NCBI GenBank assembly: GCA_023446675.1
Contig: JAEXPO010000365.1
Span: 1 to 6,397, forward strand
Reading direction: 5' to 3'
Origin: Bacillota bacterium
GTDB lineage: Bacteria; Bacillota; Clostridia; DSM-8532
Length of the DNA stretch: 6,397 nucleotides
Position numbers and translations under genes: made by a program. The notes below the pieces were generated by a model. It saw only the letters and a program-made list of their open reading frames with translations, had not been told where the DNA came from and did no database searches. Below, in pieces: positions 1 through 5,724 of this stretch. Each line of letters starts with the position of its first letter. The first letter of the stretch is position 1.

Positions 1-1
1 G

Positions 2-1906
2 GATAAGGGATGGTTTGTGGAAACCGCCAGACGGGGTATGCTTGTTCATGCCAGAGCGTTTACCCATATTGCCTCCGAGCCTGAAATCACCAATCAAACC
101 CCTGTGGTAAGCCAGATAAACCTGTTGAGCCATTATGCAAGGGTTAAACGCCTGAGTGTTGAGGTCACCTTTCACGGCATACCGGTGGAGGGGGCGGAGG
201 TTCAATTCCAGCTTATTAATTTTGCCCAGCTTTTCCCGTTGGCCTCCCTAAAGACGGATACCTCGGGAAAGGCCTGCCTTGTAACCGGATATGGGGATTT
301 GTATGTCCAGGTTATTTACGATAATTGCTATCTCTATAAAAAGGCGGACCACACCTGCACCCAATTGGCCTTCAGGCTGGAGAACGCCGTGGCTTGTGAA
401 TCCGGGGTTATGGAGCTGAACCTGGTACCTCCGCCTGCGTTGCCGGGAGAGGAGCCTTATGTGAGTCCGGAGCTGGATAGGCTCCACAGGGAACGGATTG
501 AAGCCGCCGAGGCCTGCCGTAAAGCCTATGAGGCCACTTTTTTGAGGGACGAAAAAGCTAACCGGGCTTCCGAAGCCTTTTATGAGTTTAAAGACAGCAT
601 TTCCGCCCTTTTATCAAAAGCCAACGGCAACTGGGAGGAAATTCTGGACTTTATACAGCAGGAGAACGGTGCTTCCTTAAAAGACAAGGTGGATCTTCTT
701 TCTTCCTTGAAGGAAAAGGATTTGTCGGATACCGGAGCCCGGCTTCTTGCCGGCCATGTGCTGGGGGCCCTGCCTTATAAGGCTGCTTGCCCGGAAGAGC
801 TGTTTGTACCCTATGTGCTATGCCCGCGGGTGGATTTTGAGCAGCTCACGGAATATAGAGAAGGCATTGCTAATTATTTAACAGAGGTGCAAAAGGCCGA
901 TTTCCGTGAAAATCCAAGGAAGGCTTACCTTTTTGTACAAGCCCGCGTGGCTGATTGCGGCGAGAGGGACTATGCCACCATTACGGGGTCTCCCTTGGGG
1001 CTTTTGCATTATGGCTATGGCAGCGCGCTTTCAAGAAATATCCTGTTTGTCGCCCTGTGCCGAACCCTTGGGGTACCGTCCCGTTTAAGTCCCGTGGACA
1101 AAGCTCCTGAATTCTGGCAGGAAGGGTGGCACAGGCTAAAGGCCATGGAGCCCGAGCCGGATACCCATTGTGAGCTTGTTCTTATTAAGGATCAAGAGGA
1201 AGACACTTATGTGTACGAAAGGAATTTGACGGTGGCACGTCTGGAAAACGGCGTTTACCGCAATCTGGGCTTGCACGAAATTGCTTTTACAGGCAGGCGC
1301 GTTTGTTACAGCCTGGAAGAAGGACATTACAGGGTAATGACGGCCAACCGGCTGCCTGACGGTACGGTTCTGGCAGAGCTTACCCATGTCCGGCTGGAAA
1401 GGGGGCAAACGGCGGAAGTGCTGCTGCGGATGAGAAAAGCGCAAGCAATGGAAGGAAAAAGCCTTCCTCTGCCAATAATCAATGTTTTAGCGGATGATGT
1501 AAACACCACCATTCAAAAGCTTTTTCCCAAGGGCCATACCTGTGCTCTGGCTTTTGTTGAAACGGGGAATGAGCCTGTAGAGCACCTTCTAAATGAAATT
1601 TCAGAGCAGCATAAGGCGTTTGAAGCCTATGGCCAAAGGCTTGTGCTCGTTTGTATGAGCCGTGAGGATCTTGCCTACCCCTTGTTGAGAAGGGTTCAAG
1701 AGGCTTCGGGCATACGGGCTGTTGTGGCACAGGGAACAGCCCTTGAGGAGACGTTCAAGGCACTGGAGACCCCAAGCCGGACCCTGCCTCTGGTAGTGGA
1801 GCTTGATACCGAAGGCTTTTGCACCTTTCAAAGCTCCGGCTATAATGTGGGGACGGGCGATCGGTTGCTGAACCATTTCCGCGGTGGGGCGATAAGTCAG
1901 AATTGA
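2..1906 (+). CDS. Transglutaminase-like multidomain protein, 5' end missing
   Basis: The frame is open to the left edge, so this is the C-terminal 634 residues of a longer protein. A GTG at 17 has a weak AAGGG upstream, but the residues before it (DKGWF) run on into sequence that, from memory of the family, follows an N-terminal transglutaminase core, so I do not accept it as the start. Counting from that GTG codon, residues about 45-105 look like a beta-sandwich domain (VEGAEVQFQLINFAQLFPLA, then GYGDLYVQV). Residues 155-195 are a charged helix, possibly coiled coil. Residues 300-372 resemble a transglutaminase core (SRNILFVALCRTLGVPSRL), but Ala sits where the nucleophilic Cys is expected. 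Residues 505-620 resemble a thioredoxin/TlpA fold without a CxxC pair, ending in a typical SSGYNVGTGDRLL. Family relatives are annotated as transglutaminase-domain proteins and their substrate is unknown to me. It is followed after 78 bases, with no terminator, by the CBM9-like gene. Confidence is high for the family and low for the function. Confidence 0.8.
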   Translation, partial: DKGWFVETARRGMLVHARAFTHIASEPEITNQTPVVSQINLLSHYARVKRLSVEVTFHGIPVEGAEVQFQLINFAQLFPLASLKTDTSGKACLVTGYGDLYVQVIYDNCYLYKKADHTCTQLAFRLENAVACESGVMELNLVPPPALPGEEPYVSPELDRLHRERIEAAEACRKAYEATFLRDEKANRASEAFYEFKDSISALLSKANGNWEEILDFIQQENGASLKDKVDLLSSLKEKDLSDTGARLLAGHVLGALPYKAACPEELFVPYVLCPRVDFEQLTEYREGIANYLTEVQKADFRENPRKAYLFVQARVADCGERDYATITGSPLGLLHYGYGSALSRNILFVALCRTLGVPSRLSPVDKAPEFWQEGWHRLKAMEPEPDTHCELVLIKDQEEDTYVYERNLTVARLENGVYRNLGLHEIAFTGRRVCYSLEEGHYRVMTANRLPDGTVLAELTHVRLERGQTAEVLLRMRKAQAMEGKSLPLPIINVLADDVNTTIQKLFPKGHTCALAFVETGNEPVEHLLNEISEQHKAFEAYGQRLVLVCMSREDLAYPLLRRVQEASGIRAVVAQGTALEETFKALETPSRTLPLVVELDTEGFCTFQSSGYNVGTGDRLLNHFRGGAISQN

Positions 1907-1984
1907 ATAAGCATAATTTTGAAGGAAAATCTAAGCCTATTGGAAAAACGATAAAAGTATAGGGCTTTGAGAGGTAGTGATTGT

Positions 1985-3010
1985 ATGAGCAGCCGTATTC
2001 CCGCACCCCATATGCCTGTTTTTAATCCGGAGGTTTACTTTTGCCGCCGGGCCGCTCACCCGTTTACCCTGGACGGCAATCTGGAAAAGGCTTTTTGGGA
2101 AAGCGCAGCATGGACTAAGGATTTTGTGGATATCGAAGGAGATATCCGTCCCAGGCCCAGGTTTCAGTCCCGGGTAAAAATGCTTTGGGATGATAACGCC
2201 ATTTATTTCGGCGCGGAGCTTTGGGGGGATGAAATCTGGGCCCATGTGACCCAAAGGGATGATGTTATTTTCAGGGACAATGATTTTGAAATCTTTATTG
2301 ATCCGGATTCCGATACCCAATGCTATTGCGAATTTGAGATGAACGCCCGCAATGCGGTGTGGGATCTTTTGCTTACCAAGGCCTACCGGGACGGCGGAAA
2401 GCCGGTTAACAGCTTTGATATAAAGGGCTTGGAGAGCGCCGTTAAAATTAACGGAGATTTGAATAATCCCTATGGCTCCAATACCCGGTGGACCTGTGAG
2501 GTGGTTATGCCCTTTACCTCGCTTATGGAATGTGTGGGCCAGGGGAAGGACACTCCCAAACCGGGTGATTTCTGGCGTGTGAATTTTTCCCGGGTTCAAT
2601 GGACTGTGGATATTATTGACGGCCAATATATTAAAAGAACGGATCCCCTGTCGGGCAGGCCCCTCCCGGAGGATAACTGGGTATGGTCGCCCATGGGCAT
2701 TGTCAATATGCATTATCCTGAGCTATGGGGTTTTGTATTCTTCTGCCGGGAGGATGAGAGCTATGCTGTTCCCGAAGACGAAAGGCTGAAATGGGATATG
2801 CGCTGTCTGTATTATGCACAGCATGCCCATTACGACCAACACGGATGCTTTTCCTCACATCTTCCGTCCTTGAGAGAAGGCTTTTCCCCAAAGGTGCAAA
2901 TAACGGACAGCAGCTTTGAAATTGCCTGCCCGTCTTCCGACGGGACGGGGGAGCTGGTTCTTTTTGCGGATGGGAAGATTATGACTTTTTCCGGAAAGGA
3001 TAAACGATGA
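1985..3010 (+). CDS. CBM9-like (DOMON-type) carbohydrate-binding protein
   Basis: This 341-residue protein belongs by sequence pattern to the carbohydrate-binding family 9-like group, beta-sandwich modules that bind sugars. Residues about 20-240 carry the typical features in order: HPFTLDGNLEKAFWESAAW near the start, the VKMLWDDNAIYFGAEL strands, RDNDFEIFIDPD, the FEMNARNAVWDLLL segment and a GDFWRVNFSRVQW strand near the end. A tail after about residue 262 contains KWDMRCLYYAQHAHYDQHG, a helix resembling the YAQ..Y...HG stretch seen in relatives. I chose ATG 1985 because GAGGT at 1971-1975 lies about 9 bases upstream; an in-frame TTG at 1967 has no comparable site. No signal peptide or membrane segment is visible, so the protein is probably cytoplasmic. 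It overlaps the next gene by 4 bases. I infer a role in binding the substrate shared by its neighbours; the ligand cannot be read from sequence. No enzyme motif is present. Confidence 0.85.
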   Translation: MSSRIPAPHMPVFNPEVYFCRRAAHPFTLDGNLEKAFWESAAWTKDFVDIEGDIRPRPRFQSRVKMLWDDNAIYFGAELWGDEIWAHVTQRDDVIFRDNDFEIFIDPDSDTQCYCEFEMNARNAVWDLLLTKAYRDGGKPVNSFDIKGLESAVKINGDLNNPYGSNTRWTCEVVMPFTSLMECVGQGKDTPKPGDFWRVNFSRVQWTVDIIDGQYIKRTDPLSGRPLPEDNWVWSPMGIVNMHYPELWGFVFFCREDESYAVPEDERLKWDMRCLYYAQHAHYDQHGCFSSHLPSLREGFSPKVQITDSSFEIACPSSDGTGELVLFADGKIMTFSGKDKR

Positions 3011-4011
3011 AGATATTGGGATATTTAGGAAATAACGGAACGATTACCGAGCAGGATGCCAGAAGCCTTACCCATATCCATGTGGCCTTCGGCCATTTAG
3101 GCATTGACGGCAGTATTAATGTAAGCCATTTGAACATACATGACAGAATGGCTCAAATACGAAAATGGAATCCGGATATAAAAATACTTGTTTCAATTGT
3201 TCCCAGGGAACCGGATGCCTTTACGGTTTGTGCGGCATCGGAGGAGCTTCGCAAAAAGGTAGGCCGGTCCTGCTGTGAAATGGTAAGGGATTATCATTTT
3301 GACGGAGTGGACTTTGACTGGGAATACCCTTGTGTACCCTCTAACGGAATGAACAGCCATCCGTCCGATAAGCAAAACTTTACGCTTTTTTGCGGGGAAG
3401 TGCGCAAAAGCTTTGACGCCATGGGGGGCTCGCCTCTTTTGTCCATTGCCGCCGGTGCGGATATCTATTACGTGGAAAGCGTGGAGCTTCCCGCGCTGGC
3501 AGGTATTTTGGACTATATCTGCCTTATGACCTATGACTTAAAGTGCGGGTTCCATGCATTGGCCGGACATCACACCCCTTTGTACTCCTCAACGGGAGAT
3601 GTGTTTCGAAACAGCTGCGATCAGGCGCTGAGGCTTTTTAATGAAGCCGGTGTGCCAAAGGAAAAGCTTCTGATGGGAGCGGCGTTCTATTCCCGGAAAT
3701 GGGAAAATATCGGGGACCGTAATCATGGCCTTTTACAGATATCCAAGCTTGGCGGCGGCTATGGGCCGGATTATGGGGATCTGGAAGCCGGTTATATTAA
3801 TAAAAACGGCTTTGTGCGCTACTGGGATGAGGAGGCCAAGGCGCCGTGGCTTTTTAACGGCTCCACCTTCCTGTCCTATGACGATGAGGAATCCATCCGT
3901 TATAAATGCGAATACATAAAGGAGCATGGCTACGGCGGCATTTTTTACTGGGAGCACAAGTGTGAACCCAGTGGCGTGCTGCTTAAAACCATGTATGAGA
4001 GCTTAAGGTAA
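3007..4011 (+). CDS. Glycoside hydrolase family 18 (chitinase-like), no signal peptide
   Basis: This 334-residue protein is a GH18 TIM-barrel hydrolase, the family of chitinases and endo-beta-N-acetylglucosaminidases that cleave next to GlcNAc by substrate-assisted catalysis. The DxxDxDxE motif is intact at residues 99-106 (FDGVDFDWEYP), with E106 the expected acid/base and D104 its partner. Residues 174-177 (MTYD) match the beta-6 motif, followed by AGHHTPLYS and the GVPKEKLLMGAAFYSRKW segment typical of chitinases. GGIFYWEH (310-317) supplies the conserved C-terminal Trp. The beta-3 SxGG motif is not canonical (LVSIVPREP, 61-69). The protein begins directly with the first barrel strand (MKILGYLGNNG), with no signal peptide or binding module, so it is probably intracellular. 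The start is set by AAAGGA at 2995-3000, six bases before the ATG, which overlaps the previous stop. The exact substrate (chitin oligomers, peptidoglycan or an N-glycan) is not determined. GH18 membership is nearly certain. Confidence 0.93.
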   Translation: MKILGYLGNNGTITEQDARSLTHIHVAFGHLGIDGSINVSHLNIHDRMAQIRKWNPDIKILVSIVPREPDAFTVCAASEELRKKVGRSCCEMVRDYHFDGVDFDWEYPCVPSNGMNSHPSDKQNFTLFCGEVRKSFDAMGGSPLLSIAAGADIYYVESVELPALAGILDYICLMTYDLKCGFHALAGHHTPLYSSTGDVFRNSCDQALRLFNEAGVPKEKLLMGAAFYSRKWENIGDRNHGLLQISKLGGGYGPDYGDLEAGYINKNGFVRYWDEEAKAPWLFNGSTFLSYDDEESIRYKCEYIKEHGYGGIFYWEHKCEPSGVLLKTMYESLR

Positions 4012-4060
4012 AGGCAGGCAGTGAGGCCGCCATAGCCTTTAGCCTGTAAGCGTGAGAGAA

Positions 4061-4080
4061 GGCAGCCCCTGCGGGCTGCC
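4061..4080. terminator. Hairpin between convergent genes, probably bidirectional terminator
   Basis: A perfect 8-bp GC-rich stem (GGCAGCCC / GGGCTGCC) closes a four-base CTGC loop. It lies 49 bases after the GH18 stop and directly after the stop of the leftward AraC gene. On the + strand six T residues follow at 4088-4093, seven bases beyond the stem; on the - strand the sequence after the stem is only moderately T-rich (TTCTCTC). Neither side is a textbook terminator, but the position between two converging genes supports the call. Further upstream, AAAGGC at 4010-4015 can pair with GCCTTT at 4035-4040, a weaker alternative hairpin. Confidence 0.65.
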
Positions 4081-4081
4081 C

Positions 4082-4978
4082 TTATGCTTTTTTCCTTACA
4101 GCGAACCAAAGCTCCACATAGCCTTTGTCCCCGTTGCCGCCATAGAGCTCGAAATCAAGTCCTTCCACCTGCTCATATTCCGCCGTGGGCAGCCATTCGG
4201 AAAAAAATCGCTTGTACAGGGAGTCGATAACCATACCGAACTCCTGCCAGTCAAATTTATGTGAAGGAAAGATAGCCCATGTATACGAGGGAATATCAAC
4301 AAGGGTATATCCCTCAACCCGGCTGCTTGCACTGCGAAAAGCGCAGAGCATGTAGGGAAAGCTGTCTGACGGTGTTTTCCGGTAGCTGCAAACACCATGA
4401 ACCTTGCATAAATCACTGTTTATAAAGTCGGGCAACTGGCCTGCGTCTTTTGCAAGGCGTTCATAAGCGCCGTTGGCGTGGCACTGTTCCCAAAGATCGT
4501 GAGGTGTTTTAGGATCCTCTCCTGAACTGTCGGTTCTAAATACCCCTTCAATTCCGAATACCTGAAAAGCCTCTTTCGTTTCAATACGGTAATCCAATTC
4601 CTTCTCTCCTTTGATCGAAATCTGAAAGGAAATTTTAGGATAAGCCTTCAAGGTTACACCATCGGAGCGCGCTTCCGAGGGGGTAACCCCGTGGAGCCCC
4701 TGAAATGCCCGTGAAAAGGAAACCGGCGACTCATAACCGTATTTTACGGCAAGATCAATTACCTTAATCGTACTGTTCCGGAGCTCAATGGCGGCCTGGG
4801 TCAATCTTCTTCGCCGAATGTATTCGGACAGCGACGTGTCGGTTATAAATGAAAACATCCGCTGAAAATTATACGCAGAGCAGCAGGCCTTTTTAGCCAG
4901 AACCTCGTAATCAATATCGCCGGCCAGATTTTCTTCCACATAGGCGAGCGCTGAGTTCATGCGAGCAAGCCAATCCAA
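4082..4978 (-). CDS. AraC/XylS-family regulator with GyrI-like effector domain
   Basis: Read from TTG at 4978, this is a 298-residue transcription regulator in the cytoplasm. The AraC DNA-binding domain is at the N terminus (residues about 5-105), with two helix-turn-helix units; the second is recognised from VIDLAVKYGYESPVSFSRAF followed by GVTPSEAR. Residues about 128-295 form a GyrI-like/AraC effector-binding domain, with an early ETKEAFQVFGIEG strand, PYMLCAF, a SYTWAIFP strand, and a final YVELWFAV in which E289 matches the conserved ligand-pocket Glu of the family. This order (DNA-binding first) is that of Rob and similar regulators, which usually sense a small hydrophobic or cationic molecule and activate transcription. 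A longer frame reaches ATG at 5035, but that codon has no Shine-Dalgarno site and the extra 19 residues do not fit the family start, whereas MDWLARMNSALAYVEENL does. The gene faces the GH18 operon tail to tail and diverges from the PadR gene. Targets are not evident. Confidence 0.9.
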   Translation of the reverse strand: MDWLARMNSALAYVEENLAGDIDYEVLAKKACCSAYNFQRMFSFITDTSLSEYIRRRRLTQAAIELRNSTIKVIDLAVKYGYESPVSFSRAFQGLHGVTPSEARSDGVTLKAYPKISFQISIKGEKELDYRIETKEAFQVFGIEGVFRTDSSGEDPKTPHDLWEQCHANGAYERLAKDAGQLPDFINSDLCKVHGVCSYRKTPSDSFPYMLCAFRSASSRVEGYTLVDIPSYTWAIFPSHKFDWQEFGMVIDSLYKRFFSEWLPTAEYEQVEGLDFELYGGNGDKGYVELWFAVRKKA

Positions 4979-4983
4979 AAAAA

Positions 4984-4991
4984 TCCCTCCC
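4984..4991 (-). promoter_or_regulatory. Ribosome binding site that fixes the TTG start of the AraC gene
   Basis: On the - strand the sequence reads GGGAGGGA, then a run of T, then TTG. The GGGAGG core ends about seven bases before the TTG at 4978, ideal spacing. The alternative ATG at 5035 has no such site, so the TTG is chosen as the start. Confidence 0.8.
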
Positions 4992-5061
4992 TTCAATGCA
5001 AAGTATAGAGCAATAAGGCTGTAGCTTCCCAACATTTTAAAGCCGGATTTTGTTTGCCGTT

Positions 5062-5082
5062 TATAATCTATAATCTATAATA
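5062..5082 (+). repeat. Three tandem heptamers TATAATC, TATAATC, TATAATA
   Basis: Three back-to-back 7-base units lie in the AT-rich gap between the divergent AraC and PadR genes. Each contains a perfect TATAAT hexamer on the + strand. TTGCCG at 5054-5059 sits 16 bases before the third hexamer (5076-5081), so a second rightward promoter is possible. It could equally be a regulator site or simple AT-rich sequence. I cannot choose among these. Confidence 0.5.
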
Positions 5083-5114
5083 GCATTTTAACAGAAAAGC
5101 GGTGGAATTATTTC

Positions 5115-5143
5115 TTTACAAACAAGATATATAGTTTTACAAT
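5115..5143 (+). promoter_or_regulatory. Sigma-70-type promoter of the PadR-hydrolase operon
   Basis: A -35 hexamer TTTACA (5115-5120) and a -10 hexamer TACAAT (5138-5143) are separated by exactly 17 bases. Each differs from consensus at one position. Transcription would start near 5150, leaving a leader of about 27 bases before the GTG of the PadR gene, with the ribosome binding site CGGAGG at 5165-5170. Confidence 0.75.
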
Positions 5144-5161
5144 ATATCCATACGATATATC
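5126..5161. promoter_or_regulatory. Probable operator: GATATAT/ATATATC repeats over the PadR promoter
   Basis: GATATAT at 5126-5132 and ATATATC at 5142-5148 form a 7-bp inverted repeat with a 9-base spacer. A third copy, the self-complementary GATATATC, is at 5154-5161. Together they cover the promoter spacer, the -10 box and the likely start site, where a bound protein would block RNA polymerase. PadR regulators commonly bind dyads in their own promoters, so the downstream PadR is the best candidate. The divergent AraC protein is an alternative. The sequences and symmetry are seen directly; binding is inferred. Confidence 0.6.
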
Positions 5162-5176
5162 AATCGGAGGCAATTT

Positions 5177-5722
5177 GTGCTTGAGAGCATTATTTTAGGT
5201 ATGGTTTTTGATGAACCACTTACCGGCTATGATATTAAGAAATTCATAGAAAACGGCATTGGGACCTTTTATAAAGCAAGCTATGGAAGCCTGTACCCGT
5301 CGCTGAAAAAACTTGCCGAAGCAGGCTGCCTGGTGCTGTCTGAAAAGCCCCAGGGCGGAAGGCAGAAAAAATACTATGAAATAACCGAAAAGGGCAGAGA
5401 AGTGTTCTTTCAATGGCTTTCTTCGCCCATGAACGTTTTGGACGGCACCAATACACATCTGGCCAAGGTCTATTTTTTTGATAAGCTGCCTGCCGATATT
5501 CGTGATCAGCAGCTTATGGAGCATGAAGTGAACAACAGAAACTATTTGCACAAGCTAAAGCAGCTGGAAAAGGAGTTCAGCTCCATGGAAAAAAAGAATT
5601 GCTATTACTACAAGCTGTCCACCCTGTATTACGGCATTCTCATTACTCAAAAAAGCATTGAGTGGTGCCGCCATGTCCGAAGCGGTAAGGAACTGACAGC
5701 TTTAATAGATGAGGAGGAGTGA
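5177..5722 (+). CDS. PadR-family transcriptional regulator
   Basis: This 181-residue protein is a winged-helix regulator of the PadR family. The N-terminal DNA-binding domain (residues about 1-80) shows the family signatures LTGYDIKKFIE, YGSLYPSLKKLAEAGCL as the recognition-helix region, and a wing with GGRQKKYYEITEKGREVF. Residues about 92-170 form the helical C-terminal dimerisation domain (virulence-activator alpha type), containing a charged helix (HKLKQLEKEFSSMEKK) and a final YYGILITQKSIEWC helix. The length fits PadR proteins with the long C-terminal domain. The start is a GTG preceded six bases upstream by CGGAGG. It lies directly downstream of a strong promoter overlapped by a repeat that may be its own operator, suggesting autorepression. 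The next gene begins two bases after its stop, so the two are surely cotranscribed. The inducer is unknown; PadR proteins often respond to phenolics, drugs or other small toxic molecules. Confidence 0.93.
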   Translation: MLESIILGMVFDEPLTGYDIKKFIENGIGTFYKASYGSLYPSLKKLAEAGCLVLSEKPQGGRQKKYYEITEKGREVFFQWLSSPMNVLDGTNTHLAKVYFFDKLPADIRDQQLMEHEVNNRNYLHKLKQLEKEFSSMEKKNCYYYKLSTLYYGILITQKSIEWCRHVRSGKELTALIDEEE

Positions 5723-5724
5723 TT

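Noticed and set aside
17..40. GTG at 17 or ATG at 38 as the true start of the first gene
   Set aside because: The frame is open to the window edge, and the residues before GTG continue the pattern expected after an upstream transglutaminase core. The gene is treated as 5'-partial despite a weak AAGGG before the GTG.
1907..1984. Possible promoter or terminator between the transglutaminase-like and CBM9-like genes
   Set aside because: No hairpin with a T run and no -35/-10 pair of acceptable match and spacing could be found; read-through within one operon is the simpler view.
1937..2713. Long open frame of 258 codons on the - strand opposite the CBM9-like gene
   Set aside because: It lies wholly antisense to a well-supported gene, has no recognisable domain or ribosome binding site, and its composition is that of a shadow frame.
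3942..3947. T run near the end of the GH18 gene as an early terminator
   Set aside because: It lies within the conserved C-terminal Trp strand of the coding sequence and has no stable GC stem directly before it.
4052..4264. Short + strand open frame running into the end of the AraC gene
   Set aside because: It crosses the terminator hairpin and lies antisense to a firmly identified coding region, with no homology that I recognise.
4979..5035. Extension of the AraC gene to ATG at 5035
   Set aside because: There is no ribosome binding site before that ATG, the added residues do not resemble the family, and the GGGAGGG motif with TTG at 4978 gives the usual MDWLARMN start.
5036..5100. Leftward promoter for the AraC gene
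   Set aside because: The - strand has several TATTAT- or GATTAT-like hexamers, but none has a -35 box with more than about three matches at 16-18 bases. A promoter must exist but cannot be placed with confidence.
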